Shown one piece after another: positions 16,907 through 26,384 of a stretch of DNA of 64,000 bases. Source of the stretch: Pseudomonas fragi (GTDB taxonomy: Bacteria > Pseudomonadota > Gammaproteobacteria > Pseudomonadales > Pseudomonadaceae); assembly GCF_025426255.1 (NCBI RefSeq), contig NZ_CP104861.1, forward strand, positions 4,216,001 to 4,280,000. The letters run 5' to 3'. Each line of letters starts with the position of its first letter. The stretch's first letter is position 1. The position numbers were made by a program, and so were the translations under genes. Below the pieces are notes generated by a model. That model was not told where the DNA came from and did no database searches. It worked only from the letters and a program-made list of their open reading frames with translations.

Positions 16907-17806
16907 AGGCGCGCTTACCTGTTTGACCAGCTCACGCAGCCAACGATGGGCCGGATCCTGATTAAACCGCTGGTGCCAGACCTGCACATAGTTGAACGGC
17001 GCCACGGTCAGCGGCGGAGGTATCGCCACCAGCGTGTCCCCCAGCGGCACGTTGTCCAGAGTGCGGGTGGCCACGGTGAGGATCAGATCGGTGCCGGCAA
17101 TCATCCCCGGCGCGGTGCCCCAGTGGGGAACGTTGACCGCCACCCGCCGCTGCAGCCCCCGGGCGCGCAAAACGTTGTCGACCTCGCCCTGGGTGTTGCC
17201 ATCCATCGACACCAACAAATGCGGACGCGCCAGATAGCTGTCCAGGTCGAGCACGCCACTATCGGGCAACGAACGACGGTTAAGCAGGCAGGTAAAGGTT
17301 TCTTCGAACAGTACGTCGCAGCTGATATCCGCCGGCAGCGTCGCAAACACCCCCACGGCCAGGTCGATTTTGCCCTGTTCGATTTGCTCCAGCATGCCCA
17401 GGCGGCTGTCCTGAATCACCACCAGCGAGGTGTCCGGCGCCAGCTTGCGCAGTTGCACCAGCAATTTGGGCAGCACGATAGCGGCGCCGTAATCGGACAT
17501 CGCCACGCGAAAGGTGCGCTGCGAGTCTGCCGGCACAAAGTCGATGGACTGGCCAAGCAAGGTCTCGATCTGGCCGAGCACGGCCTTGAGCGGCGCCTGA
17601 AGGTTTTGCGCCAGCGCACTGAGCACCACCTCATTGCCCTGGCGAATCAGTAACGGGTCATCCAGCAGCAGCCTGAGCTTGTTCAGCGAGTGGCTGATGG
17701 CCGGCTGGCTCAGATGCAAGCGAACACCGGTGCGGGTCACGTGTTTTTCCGTGAGCAACGCATCAAGCACCACCAGCAGATTCAAATCGATATTGCGCAG
17801 TAACAC
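16895..17806 (-). CDS. LysR-family regulator, divergent from RND pump
   Basis: A 303-aa LTTR. The N-terminal winged HTH reads RNIDLNLLVVLDALLTEKHVTRTG then LHLSQPAISHSLNKLR, of the NodD/NahR-like type. The effector domain follows from residue about 90. GTG at 17806 has AGGAG seven bases upstream, and upstream residues are not family-like. Only 41 bp separate it from the divergent membrane-fusion gene, so it is the probable activator of the pump. Confidence 0.88.
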   Translation of the reverse strand: MLLRNIDLNLLVVLDALLTEKHVTRTGVRLHLSQPAISHSLNKLRLLLDDPLLIRQGNEVVLSALAQNLQAPLKAVLGQIETLLGQSIDFVPADSQRTFRVAMSDYGAAIVLPKLLVQLRKLAPDTSLVVIQDSRLGMLEQIEQGKIDLAVGVFATLPADISCDVLFEETFTCLLNRRSLPDSGVLDLDSYLARPHLLVSMDGNTQGEVDNVLRARGLQRRVAVNVPHWGTAPGMIAGTDLILTVATRTLDNVPLGDTLVAIPPPLTVAPFNYVQVWHQRFNQDPAHRWLRELVKQVSAPSTP

Positions 17807-17847
17807 TCCGACTCTCCTGTCATTAGCCCACTCCAAGGGAGCGCTGC

Positions 17848-18981
17848 ATGCTAGATCCCACACCCTCCACTGCCACGGCGCGTAACACGCGCCAGCTTAC
17901 CCTACGCAACGCCCTTTACGGGTTTTCAGGCCTGATGCTGATCCTGATCTTCTGGGCTGTATGGTGCTGGCAACAACCGGCACCCGCCGCGTATGAGGTC
18001 GCGCCGGTCAAGGTGGCCGTGGCCATGGTCAGCAACCAGCCGTTTATCCGTTATCTGGACGCGATTGGCGAGCTGGAAGCGGTGCAGGAAGTCAGCGTGC
18101 CCGCCGAGATCGGCGGGCGGATCGTCGAGCTGCCCATTGAATCCGGGCAAAGAGTCACCCGCGGGCAAGTTCTGCTGCGCCTCAACGATGCGCCCGAGCG
18201 TGGCCAACTGGTGCGCTTGCAGGGCCAACTGGACAACACCCGGGTACGCCTTGAGCGGATGAAAAAACTGATCGATTCCAATGCCATTTCCCGGGAAGCG
18301 CTGGACAACGCCCAAGCCGAATACACCACCGCCCGCGGTGCTGTTCAGGGGCTGGTGGCACAGATAGAGCAGCGCACCATCAGGGCACCGTTCGACGGCA
18401 CTTTGGGCATTCGTAAAGTCCATTTAGGCCAGTACGTGAACCCCGGCGATACCCTGATCAACCTGATCGGCAACAAGGGCCTTTACGTCAATTTCAGTGT
18501 GCCCGAGCAGGCCCTGCCCCACTTCGCCACCGGCAAAAGCCTGCTGGTCGAACTCGATGCCCTGCCCCATCAACCGCTGACGGCCGTGGTCAGCAGCATC
18601 GATCCGTTCCTTGAGCGTTCCCGTACCGCCAGCGTGCAGGCACACCTGAAAAACCCGCCAAGTGCTGCTCTGCCGCGCATGTTTGCCAGGGTGCGCTTGC
18701 CCCAGCCGCTGCCCGAAAACACCTTGAGCGTGCCAGAAACGGCAGTGACCTACAGCGCGTATGGCGAAGACCTCTATGTCGTGCAACCTGCAGGCATACC
18801 CACTGTGCGCCGGGTCTCGGTCGAGACCGGCGAGCGCCGCGAGGGTTGGGTGGTGATCACCCGGGGGGTGGCGCCGGGGGATCAAGTGGTGATCTCCGGT
18901 CAGATCAAACTCAGCGATGGCGCACGTATCGAGCCCATTACCAACAGCGTACTGGCCGTTGACGCAGGAGCCATCGAGTGA
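17848..18981 (+). CDS. RND efflux periplasmic adaptor, MexH-like
   Basis: A 377-aa membrane-fusion protein. One hydrophobic segment (about residues 24-42) anchors it or serves as an uncleaved signal. The lipoyl half-motifs VSVPAEIGGRIVELPIESGQ (near 84) and IRAPFDGTLGIRKVHLGQYV (near 173) flank an alpha-hairpin. Beta-barrel and membrane-proximal domains follow. The stop overlaps the RND gene start (GTGA), so the subunits are made together. It links the inner-membrane pump to an outer-membrane channel that is not encoded next to it. Confidence 0.92.
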   Translation: MLDPTPSTATARNTRQLTLRNALYGFSGLMLILIFWAVWCWQQPAPAAYEVAPVKVAVAMVSNQPFIRYLDAIGELEAVQEVSVPAEIGGRIVELPIESGQRVTRGQVLLRLNDAPERGQLVRLQGQLDNTRVRLERMKKLIDSNAISREALDNAQAEYTTARGAVQGLVAQIEQRTIRAPFDGTLGIRKVHLGQYVNPGDTLINLIGNKGLYVNFSVPEQALPHFATGKSLLVELDALPHQPLTAVVSSIDPFLERSRTASVQAHLKNPPSAALPRMFARVRLPQPLPENTLSVPETAVTYSAYGEDLYVVQPAGIPTVRRVSVETGERREGWVVITRGVAPGDQVVISGQIKLSDGARIEPITNSVLAVDAGAIE

Positions 18982-21900
18982 AGTTCACAGATATGTTCGT
19001 CCGCCGCCCGGTGCTCGCGCTGGTGGTCAGCCTGATGATCCTGCTGGCCGGGCTCAAAGCCTATATGGGTTTGCCCGTGCGCCAGTACCCGTTGCTGGAA
19101 AGCTCCGTGATCACCGTCAGCACCGACTACCCCGGGGCCCCGGCCGAACTGATGCAGGGCTTTGTCACCCAGCCCATCAACCAGTCGCTGGCCTCGGTGG
19201 AAGGCGTCGACTACATCAGCTCATCCTCGGTGCAGGGCCATAGCCTGGTGACGTTGCGCATGGCGCTGAACCAGGACTCGGCCAAGGCCCTGAGCGAGGT
19301 GATCGCCAAGGTCAACCAGGTCAAGTATCGCTTGCCGGAACAGGCCTACGACCCGGTGATCGAGCGCTCGGCCGGTGAGTCCACCGCCGTGGCGTATGTC
19401 GGTTTTACCAGCGACACCCTCTCGGCCGCAGCCCTGAGCGACTACCTGAGCCGGGTGGTGCAGCCCTTGTTCGCCACGATTGCAGGCGTGGCCAAGGTCG
19501 ATACCTTTGGCGGCCAGCGCCTGGCCATGCGCCTGTGGCTCGACCCGCAACGCATGGCCGGCCATGGCATCAGCGCCGCCGAGGTCGAACAGGCGATCCG
19601 CGCCAACAACTTCCAGGCCGCCCCGGGGCAAATCAAAGGGCAATACGTGGTGTCATCGATTCAGGTCAACAGCGACCTCACCACCCTAGACGAATTTCGC
19701 GACCTGGTGATCAGCAATCGTGGGGACCGCCTGCTACGCCTGCGCGATATTGCCGAGGTCGAGCTGGGCTCGGCCGCCTACGAAACCAGCGCCCTGATGG
19801 ACGGCAAACCCGCGGTGCATCTGGGGCTGTACGCCACGCCCGGGGGCAACCCGCTGGTAATTGTCGAGGGCATCAAACGCCTGTTGCCGGACATCCAGAA
19901 AACCCTGCCACCTGGGGTCGAAGCCGCACTTGCGTTCGAAACCGCGCACTTTATCGAAGCCTCGATTGTGGAAGTGATCCAGACCCTGCTCGAAGCGATC
20001 CTGATTGTAGTGCTGATCATTTTCCTGTGCCTGGGCTCATGGCGCACGGTGCTGATCCCGATTCTCAGCATCCCGCTGTCGATCCTCGGCGCCCTGGCCT
20101 TAATGGCGTTATTTGGCTTCAGCATCAACCTGCTGACGCTGCTGGCGATGGTGCTGGCCATCGGGCTGGTGGTGGACGACGCGATTGTGGTCACCGAAAA
20201 CATCCACCGCCATATCAAGGAAGGCCTCGCCCCGCTTGAGGCTGCGCTGATTGGCGCCCGTGAAATCGCCTCACCGGTGATCGCCATGACTGTCACCCTG
20301 GCCGCGGTATACATGCCCATCGGCCTGATGAACGACCTGACCGGCGCACTGTTCAAGGAGTTCGCCCTGACTCTGGCCGGCGCGGTGCTCGTGTCAGGAG
20401 TGATCGCCCTCACGCTGACCCCGGTGATGTGCGCAAAACTGCTGCCGGCCGGACAAGACGAAGGCGCCATGGGCATGCTGGCCGAGGGGTTCTTCCACCG
20501 TTTATCGCGGCGTTATCAGCGAGGCTTGCTGCTGTCATTGCGTAAGCGCGGCGTGGTCCTGGGTTTTGCCGTGCTGATCCTGCTCAGCCTGCCACTGCTC
20601 TACGGCCAGGCCGCAAAAGAACTGGCGCCCAATGAAGACCAGGGCAACCTGCTGCTGGCGATCAAATCCCCGCAACACGCCAACCTCGACTTTGTTGAGC
20701 GCTATGCCGCGCAATTGAGTGGCGTCCTCGGTGCCATCCCCGAAGCTACCGGCACCTGGATCATCAACGGCACCGACGGTGTGGCGGCCAGCTATGCCGG
20801 AGTCAATTTCAAGGAATGGAACCAGCGCGGGCGCAGCGCAGCGCAGATCCAGACGCAATTGCAGCAGCGGGTCGACGGCGTGGAAGGCAATGCCATCTTC
20901 GTCTTCCAGATGCCGGCGCTGCCCGCCTCCACCGGTGGTTTGCCGGTACAACTGGTGATCCGCAGCACCGAGGATTACCGCTCGCTGTACCTGGCCATGG
21001 AACAGCTGAAGCAGCAGGCCCGGGCCAGCGGATTGTTCGCCGTGGTCGACAGTGACCTGGCGTTCAACAACCCGGTGACCGAGGTGCGGATCGACCGCAA
21101 CAAGGCCAACAGCCTGGGTATCCGCCTGCAAGACATCGCCAGCACCCTGGCAATACTGGTCGGCGAAAACTACACCAACCGCTTCGCGATGCAGGGCCGC
21201 TCCTATGATGTGATCGCGCAAACCGGGGCCAGCCAGCGCCTGACGCCCGAGGCCTTGAACGGCTTCTACCTCGCCACCGATACCGGGGTGCAAGTACCGC
21301 TGGCCACCGTGGTCAGCCTGCACAGCGATATCCAGCCCAACCGCCTGAAACAGTTCAACCAGCAAAATTCGGCAACCTTCCAGGGCATCGCGGCACCCGG
21401 CGTGAGCCTGGGCCAGGCCGTGGCTTTTTTGACCGAACACAGCAAGCAATTGCCCGCCAGCTTCAGCCATGACTGGCAGTCCGATTCGCGGCAATTTATC
21501 CACGAAGGCAACGCGCTGATGCTGACCTTTGTGTTCGCCCTGATCGTGATTTACATGGTGCTGGCGGCGCAGTACGAAAGCCTGCGCGACCCGCTGATCA
21601 TCCTGATCACCGTACCGCTGTCGATCTGCGGCGCCCTGATCCCGCTGGCACTGGGCTGGGCCACGCTCAACATCTACACCCAGATCGGCCTGGTGACGTT
21701 GATCGGGCTGATCAGCAAGCACGGGATCCTGATGGTCGAGTTTGCCAATGAACTGCAAGCCGCTACGGGCTGCTCACCGGCCAACGCCATCATCCGCTCG
21801 GCCCGCATCCGCTTACGGCCAATCCTGATGACCACCGCCGCCATGGTGGTCGGCCTGGTGCCCTTGCTGTTTGCCAGCGGCGCAGGGGCCAGCAGCCGCT

Positions 21901-22019
21901 TCGGACTGGGCATCGTGATTGTCGTGGGGATGGTGGTGGGGACGCTGTTTACGTTGTTTGTACTGCCGTCGATCTACAGCCTGATCTCCAGAAGACACAC
22001 GCCGGCTCCCTCCCCCTGA
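18978..22019 (+). CDS. RND multidrug efflux permease, MexI-like (HAE1 family)
   Basis: A 1013-aa proton-driven inner-membrane exporter with 12 predicted helices and two large periplasmic loops. TM4 carries GLVVDDAIVVTENIHRH with the paired Asp residues of the proton relay (near residue 405). The C-terminal half contains IGLVTLIGLISKHGILMVEFAN near 915-936. Overall sequence is closest, from memory, to P. aeruginosa MexI, but the mexG and opmD partners of mexGHI-opmD are absent here. GTG at 18978 with AGGAG upstream overlaps the adaptor stop. Confidence 0.94.
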   Translation: MKFTDMFVRRPVLALVVSLMILLAGLKAYMGLPVRQYPLLESSVITVSTDYPGAPAELMQGFVTQPINQSLASVEGVDYISSSSVQGHSLVTLRMALNQDSAKALSEVIAKVNQVKYRLPEQAYDPVIERSAGESTAVAYVGFTSDTLSAAALSDYLSRVVQPLFATIAGVAKVDTFGGQRLAMRLWLDPQRMAGHGISAAEVEQAIRANNFQAAPGQIKGQYVVSSIQVNSDLTTLDEFRDLVISNRGDRLLRLRDIAEVELGSAAYETSALMDGKPAVHLGLYATPGGNPLVIVEGIKRLLPDIQKTLPPGVEAALAFETAHFIEASIVEVIQTLLEAILIVVLIIFLCLGSWRTVLIPILSIPLSILGALALMALFGFSINLLTLLAMVLAIGLVVDDAIVVTENIHRHIKEGLAPLEAALIGAREIASPVIAMTVTLAAVYMPIGLMNDLTGALFKEFALTLAGAVLVSGVIALTLTPVMCAKLLPAGQDEGAMGMLAEGFFHRLSRRYQRGLLLSLRKRGVVLGFAVLILLSLPLLYGQAAKELAPNEDQGNLLLAIKSPQHANLDFVERYAAQLSGVLGAIPEATGTWIINGTDGVAASYAGVNFKEWNQRGRSAAQIQTQLQQRVDGVEGNAIFVFQMPALPASTGGLPVQLVIRSTEDYRSLYLAMEQLKQQARASGLFAVVDSDLAFNNPVTEVRIDRNKANSLGIRLQDIASTLAILVGENYTNRFAMQGRSYDVIAQTGASQRLTPEALNGFYLATDTGVQVPLATVVSLHSDIQPNRLKQFNQQNSATFQGIAAPGVSLGQAVAFLTEHSKQLPASFSHDWQSDSRQFIHEGNALMLTFVFALIVIYMVLAAQYESLRDPLIILITVPLSICGALIPLALGWATLNIYTQIGLVTLIGLISKHGILMVEFANELQAATGCSPANAIIRSARIRLRPILMTTAAMVVGLVPLLFASGAGASSRFGLGIVIVVGMVVGTLFTLFVLPSIYSLISRRHTPAPSP

Positions 22020-22026
22020 AACGCAA

Positions 22027-22049
22027 CCGGGCGGCTCAAGGCCGCCCGG
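22027..22049. terminator. GC-rich hairpin between RND gene and PIN-PhoH gene
   Basis: A 9-bp stem CCGGGCGGC / GCCGCCCGG with loop TCAAG lies in the 51-bp gap between two convergent stops. No strong U-tract follows on either side, so intrinsic termination is plausible but unproven. Confidence 0.55.
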
Positions 22050-22070
22050 GTCAGGGTTAAACCAGCAAGG

Positions 22071-23465
22071 TTACAAATGCGATTCGGCGTATTCGGCCAG
22101 AATCGAGCGAGGCACCCCTTGCAGGGCAATGTGCACCCCGTTGGGGAAGTCTTTGAAACGCTCCGTCAGGTAGGTCAGCCCCGAGCTGGTGGCCGACAGG
22201 TACGGCGTATCGATCTGTGCCAGGTTGCCCAGGCACACCACTTTGGAACCGGCGCCCGCACGGGTGATGATGGTTTTCATCTGGTGCGGCGTGAGGTTTT
22301 GACACTCATCGATCAAGATCAGGCTCTGCTGGAAGCTGCGACCACGAATGTAGTTCAGGGATTTGAACTGCAACGGCACCTTGCTCAGGATGTAGTCGAC
22401 GCTGCCGTGGGTGTTTTCATCCTCCATGTGCAGGGCTTCAAGGTTGTCGGTGATAGCCCCCAGCCAAGGCTCCATCTTCTCGGCTTCGGTGCCCGGCAAG
22501 AAGCCGATTTCCTGATCCAGCCCTTGCACGCTGCGGGTACAGATAATCCGCCGGTAGCGCTTGCTGACCATGGTTTGTTCAATCGCGGCCGCCAGCGCCA
22601 GGATGGTTTTACCCGAACCCGCCGCACCCGACAGGTTGACCAGATGAATATCCGGGTCGAGCAAAGCAAACAGCGCCAGCCCCTGATAAATATCCCGAGG
22701 CTTGAGCCCCCAGGCTTCCTGGTGCAGCAGTGGCTCCTGGTGCATGTCGAGAATCAGCAGCTGGTCCTTGCGCACCTCTTTGATCCAGCCGACAAAGCCC
22801 TGCTCATCAATGATGAATTCATTGATATGCACCGAGGGCAGGTTTTCGTTCATCTGCACCTGATGCCAGGTACGGCCATGACCTTGGCGGGTCTCGACCT
22901 TGTTGACGCGGTCCCAGAACGAACCGGTCATGGTGTGGTAACCACGCGACAGCATCGATACGTCGTCAACCAACTGGTCGGTGCTGTAATCCTCGGACTC
23001 GATCCCGCAAGCCCGAGCCTTGAGGCGCATGTTGATGTCTTTGGTCACCAGCACAACACGCAACTTCGGTTCGCGGGCGTGCAGGTCAATCAACTGGTTG
23101 ATGATGATGTTGTCGTTGAGGTTTTCTGGCAGCAGCGTGTTGGGCTCGCGCCGCTTGCTCATCATGATCGACAGAAAGCCTTTGGGCGCGCCTTTGCCAC
23201 GCTGGATCGGCACACCCTTTTCGACATCTTCAGGGCTGGCAACTCCCAGCAACTGATCAATCAAACGGATAGCCTGACGACACTCCGCGGCCACCAGCAG
23301 CTTGCCGGTTTTGAGTTTGTCGAGCTCTTCGAGCACCGTCATGGGGATCGCGACGTGATGTTCCTCGAAGTTCAGCAATGCGTTTGGATCGTGAATCAGT
23401 ACGTTGGTATCGAGCACATAAAGGATTGGCTGGTTGGAAGAAGGAGTGCGTCCGTGATCATCCAT
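22071..23465 (-). CDS. PIN-domain/PhoH-like ATPase
   Basis: A 464-aa protein joining an N-terminal PIN ribonuclease-like domain to a C-terminal PhoH ATPase. PIN acidic residues begin with VLDTNVLIHD (near 16-25), with further acidic residues in NDNIIINQLID and VLVTKDINMR. The PhoH part has Walker A GAAGSGKT (near 278) and Walker B SLILIDECQN (near 381). Such proteins are thought to act as RNA-unwinding ribonucleases. No antitoxin-like gene is adjacent. The gene ends beside the RND pump hairpin. Confidence 0.92.
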   Translation of the reverse strand: MDDHGRTPSSNQPILYVLDTNVLIHDPNALLNFEEHHVAIPMTVLEELDKLKTGKLLVAAECRQAIRLIDQLLGVASPEDVEKGVPIQRGKGAPKGFLSIMMSKRREPNTLLPENLNDNIIINQLIDLHAREPKLRVVLVTKDINMRLKARACGIESEDYSTDQLVDDVSMLSRGYHTMTGSFWDRVNKVETRQGHGRTWHQVQMNENLPSVHINEFIIDEQGFVGWIKEVRKDQLLILDMHQEPLLHQEAWGLKPRDIYQGLALFALLDPDIHLVNLSGAAGSGKTILALAAAIEQTMVSKRYRRIICTRSVQGLDQEIGFLPGTEAEKMEPWLGAITDNLEALHMEDENTHGSVDYILSKVPLQFKSLNYIRGRSFQQSLILIDECQNLTPHQMKTIITRAGAGSKVVCLGNLAQIDTPYLSATSSGLTYLTERFKDFPNGVHIALQGVPRSILAEYAESHL

Positions 23466-23725
23466 ACTCGGTCACCTTTTTGGGAGCCATTCGACGCAAT
23501 ACCACAACAGTTCTGCGCCTCGGAGTGACTGCCGTAATTACCCTGCCCGGTGGGTCTTGGAAGACGCCACCTGTGTTGCAGGTTTCGGCCGTCTGTCTTC
23601 GTAATACTCCTAAATGTGTGACAAAAAAAAGCTTTTTTAGCGAATAGGCAATTTATTTCATGGAATGACGAATACCCTTGGCGGATGCCTGAAGCGGGGC
23701 TAGAGTCATATATTAACTGCGTGTT

Positions 23726-24844
23726 CTACAACACTTCGCAATCTTCCCAACCCAAGCCACTTTGTGCCGTCGCCTTCAGCAACCAAGGCAACGCCGTACG
23801 CACTTTGTCCTGGGTATCGTGAAACGCAATCACCCCATGACGCCACAACAGCATAAGGCTCAACACCCGTTGCGCTGACTGTTCGGCGCTCAGGCTGGCT
23901 GACATGTCTTGCGCATCAATATCCCACAATGACACCTGCAAACCCTGCGCCTGGAAAACCCCCCCGCTATCTGCCCGCCGCTGCCCATAGGGCGGGCGAA
24001 ACAGAGCGACGTAGTTGTTCGGTACAACCTGTTTGACCAAGGCCGTGGTGCGCAAAATCGAGTCCTGCCAGTCTTGCCAATGACTGTGTGAGCGATATTC
24101 CCAGCCCTGCACGCCCACACACTGGCCCTTGTACAGCGCTTGCAGAGCTTGTGTACCGTTTTTGTCGAGGCGCACCTGCGCGCTATTGCCCAACACAAAA
24201 AAAGTCGCGCTCATGGATTGCTTGCGCAGGTAGTCGGTCAACCAGTCGGTGGTGCCGGGCAATTGGCTGGGGCCGCTGTCGAACGTCAATGAAAACAGTC
24301 GATCATGCATCGCTTCGCCGTTGCTTTCCTGCTCGCCGAACAGCTCGATTTCGCTGCTGATTTGCGGGAACAGCGCGGCCTTGCGCAGTTGTTCATCCAG
24401 ATAACGCTGGTGAAACTCACGGCTCGGCTCGGCCCAGGCCACATAAAACGAGTCGTCGGCGATTTCAAACTTGCCGGCCTGCTCGCGCAAGCTGTCCATG
24501 CCGTCGACGTAATAGCAAAACGAGGCATCCTGATCGCAGCTTTGCTGGGCAAGGTTGTAATTGGCCAACAGCCGCTGCCACATGCGTTTACGCAGGTTAT
24601 CAATGGTGTCCAGGTTGATGGTCTTCAGGCCAAGGCGCTGCTTGAGCGCGCTTTCGTCCAGCGTTTCACTGACCAGCAAGGCATGGGCGAAGGCAAGAAT
24701 TTCGGCCCGCGAAGCAACATCGAACAATGCGGGGCTGATCAATTGCTCGGGCCAGGTACTGCGATCCAGCGTTGCGGGCTCATTGGGCGCCGCCACTGCC
24801 CCCAGGCACACCAGCATGGCCGAGAAAAAAAGAGCAATGCGCAC
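23726..24844 (-). CDS. Secreted polysaccharide-deacetylase (NodB-like) family protein
   Basis: A 372-aa exported protein: signal peptide MRIALFFSAMLVCLGAVAA, an N-terminal helical region, then the NodB domain from about residue 185. NodB motif 1 reads TFDSGP where TFDDGP is usual, so one expected metal-binding Asp is Ser. The other motifs are recognisable: SHSHW, RPPYG, WDIDAQD and IAFHD. It may hydrolyse N-acetyl groups from a glycan or may have lost activity. GTG at 24844 has GGGAG eight bases upstream. Confidence 0.85.
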   Translation of the reverse strand: MRIALFFSAMLVCLGAVAAPNEPATLDRSTWPEQLISPALFDVASRAEILAFAHALLVSETLDESALKQRLGLKTINLDTIDNLRKRMWQRLLANYNLAQQSCDQDASFCYYVDGMDSLREQAGKFEIADDSFYVAWAEPSREFHQRYLDEQLRKAALFPQISSEIELFGEQESNGEAMHDRLFSLTFDSGPSQLPGTTDWLTDYLRKQSMSATFFVLGNSAQVRLDKNGTQALQALYKGQCVGVQGWEYRSHSHWQDWQDSILRTTALVKQVVPNNYVALFRPPYGQRRADSGGVFQAQGLQVSLWDIDAQDMSASLSAEQSAQRVLSLMLLWRHGVIAFHDTQDKVRTALPWLLKATAQSGLGWEDCEVL

Positions 24845-24900
24845 GGATCAATCTCCCAATAAAAACTGGCAGCACTATAACCCGGACAAATGCCCGTGAC

Positions 24901-24988
24901 CTGTAGTCGCTGCCGAAGGCTGCGATAGGTTGCGCAGCAGCCCCGAAAGTCCTGCGGACTTTATCGCAGCTTTCGGCAGCGGCTACAG
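24901..24988. repeat. REP inverted pair (CTGTAGCCGCTG family)
   Basis: CTGTAGTCGCTGCCGAAGG ... TTTCGGCAGCGGCTACAG lies upstream of yaaA. One arm has T where the others have C, leaving a G-T pair in the hairpin. Confidence 0.85.
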
Positions 24989-25072
24989 AGTCTCAAACGC
25001 CTATCGCGACGATAGGTGGAGTCAAACCGCCCAACCCCCTAGAATCCCCAGACGCTAAAAGGAGACGACCTC

Positions 25073-25852
25073 ATGCTGATGGTGATTTCACCCGCTAAAA
25101 CCCTCGATTACGAGACGCCGCCGGCCACTGCGCGTTTCACCCAGCCGCAATACCTGGACCACTCCCAGGAGCTGATCGAACAATTGCGCGAACTGAGCCC
25201 GCAACAGATTGGCGAGCTGATGCATTTGTCCGACAAGCTCTCGGGGCTCAATGCGGCACGCTTCGGCAGCTGGACTCCAGCGTTCACCCCAAAAAATGCC
25301 AAACAGGCACTGCTGGCATTCAAGGGCGATGTGTATACCGGCCTTAACGCCGTGGACTTTAGCGAAGCGGACTTTGATTACGCGCAAACCCATCTGCGCA
25401 TGCTCTCGGGACTCTACGGCCTGTTGCGCCCGCTGGACCTGATGATGCCGTATCGCCTGGAGATGGGCACCAAGCTGGCCAATGCCCGGGGTAAGGACCT
25501 GTACGCCTTCTGGGGCACGCAAATCAGCCAATGGCTCAATGAAGCACTGGCGGAACAGGGCGATGACGTTCTGCTCAACCTGGCGTCCAACGAGTACTTC
25601 TCGGCAGTGAAAAAATCGGCCCTGAACGCACGTATCATCAATACTGAATTCAAGGACCTGAAAAACGGCCAGTACAAGATCATCAGCTTCTACGCCAAAA
25701 AAGCCCGCGGCATGATGAGCCGGTTTGTAATCAAGGAACGCATCAACAACCCCGAGCAGCTCAAGCAGTTCGATGAGCAGGGTTATCGTTTTAGCGCTGA
25801 ACAATCCAAGCCGGATCTGTTGGTGTTTTTGCGCGACCACGCTGAGGAATGA
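25073..25852 (+). CDS. yaaA: Peroxide-stress protein YaaA (DUF328/UPF0246)
   Basis: A 259-aa cytoplasmic DNA-binding protein that in E. coli limits free iron during hydrogen peroxide stress. The opening MLMVISPAKTLDYE and the segment NLASNEYFSAV (near 171), followed by IISFYAKKARGMMSRFVI, are the family signatures. GGAG precedes the ATG by eight bases. It is followed on the same strand by an uncharacterised membrane protein and a short-chain dehydrogenase. Confidence 0.94.
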   Translation: MLMVISPAKTLDYETPPATARFTQPQYLDHSQELIEQLRELSPQQIGELMHLSDKLSGLNAARFGSWTPAFTPKNAKQALLAFKGDVYTGLNAVDFSEADFDYAQTHLRMLSGLYGLLRPLDLMMPYRLEMGTKLANARGKDLYAFWGTQISQWLNEALAEQGDDVLLNLASNEYFSAVKKSALNARIINTEFKDLKNGQYKIISFYAKKARGMMSRFVIKERINNPEQLKQFDEQGYRFSAEQSKPDLLVFLRDHAEE

Positions 25853-25909
25853 CCCCTCCAGGGGCCTCAGGCTGGTAAGTTAGACTCATTCCATGCAAGA
25901 GGCGCTGCC

Positions 25910-26374
25910 ATGTTTATCGGCGTGTTACTGATCATCACCTGGCTTGTGCTGTTGCTGCGCTATCCGTCCAAGGCTTTCCCGGTTTCGCTGGCGGCAGTGT
26001 TCGGGCTAGCAATTGTTGCAGCGTCTGTGGCCTGGCTCGACAACCGCGAAGCACAGCAACTGGCACGCCTGGAGCTGCGTATTGTCTATGACCCCGTGCA
26101 TTGCCCGGCAGACCGCCCATTGCAACTGACCCTGAAAAACCGCAATGACGTGCCACTGGTCGAACTTGGCTGGCGCATCGCCGCCTATGCACCGGGCGAT
26201 ACCGTCAACCTCGCCGATAACCTCTATACCGCCCCACGCTATCGCGGGCCCGGCGAACTGCAAGCCCAAGCCAGCTGGCAAGACTGTTTACCGATGCCGC
26301 CCCTGCGCGCCGGTTATCGACCGCAAACCCTGGAGTTCCGAGCAGAACGTCTGCAAGGCAGCTTTTCCAATTAA
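25910..26374 (+). CDS. Uncharacterised membrane-anchored protein
   Basis: A 154-aa protein I cannot assign to a named family. Two hydrophobic stretches at residues 2-16 and 24-42 would place the rest (about 45-154) outside the cytoplasm or as a folded domain on one face. That part has two cysteines (VHCPADRP and WQDCLPMPP) that could form a disulfide, and a beta-rich pattern. Similar proteins are, from memory, common Pseudomonas hypotheticals, sometimes loosely called multidrug transporters without support. It stops ten bases before the SDR gene. Confidence 0.75.
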   Translation: MFIGVLLIITWLVLLLRYPSKAFPVSLAAVFGLAIVAASVAWLDNREAQQLARLELRIVYDPVHCPADRPLQLTLKNRNDVPLVELGWRIAAYAPGDTVNLADNLYTAPRYRGPGELQAQASWQDCLPMPPLRAGYRPQTLEFRAERLQGSFSN

Positions 26375-26384
26375 GGATTTTTCG

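Noticed and set aside
20535..21758. 407-codon minus-strand open frame inside the RND permease gene
   Set aside because: His/Gln/Ala/Asp-rich composition typical of antisense frames; no start context; the plus strand is unambiguous.
22071..23465. PIN-PhoH protein as a toxin of a toxin-antitoxin pair
   Set aside because: No small antitoxin-type gene is adjacent, and the size and domain order match housekeeping PIN-PhoH ATPases.
22077..23528. 483-codon plus-strand open frame opposite the PIN-PhoH gene
   Set aside because: Antisense artefact; the minus-strand protein has complete PIN and Walker motifs.
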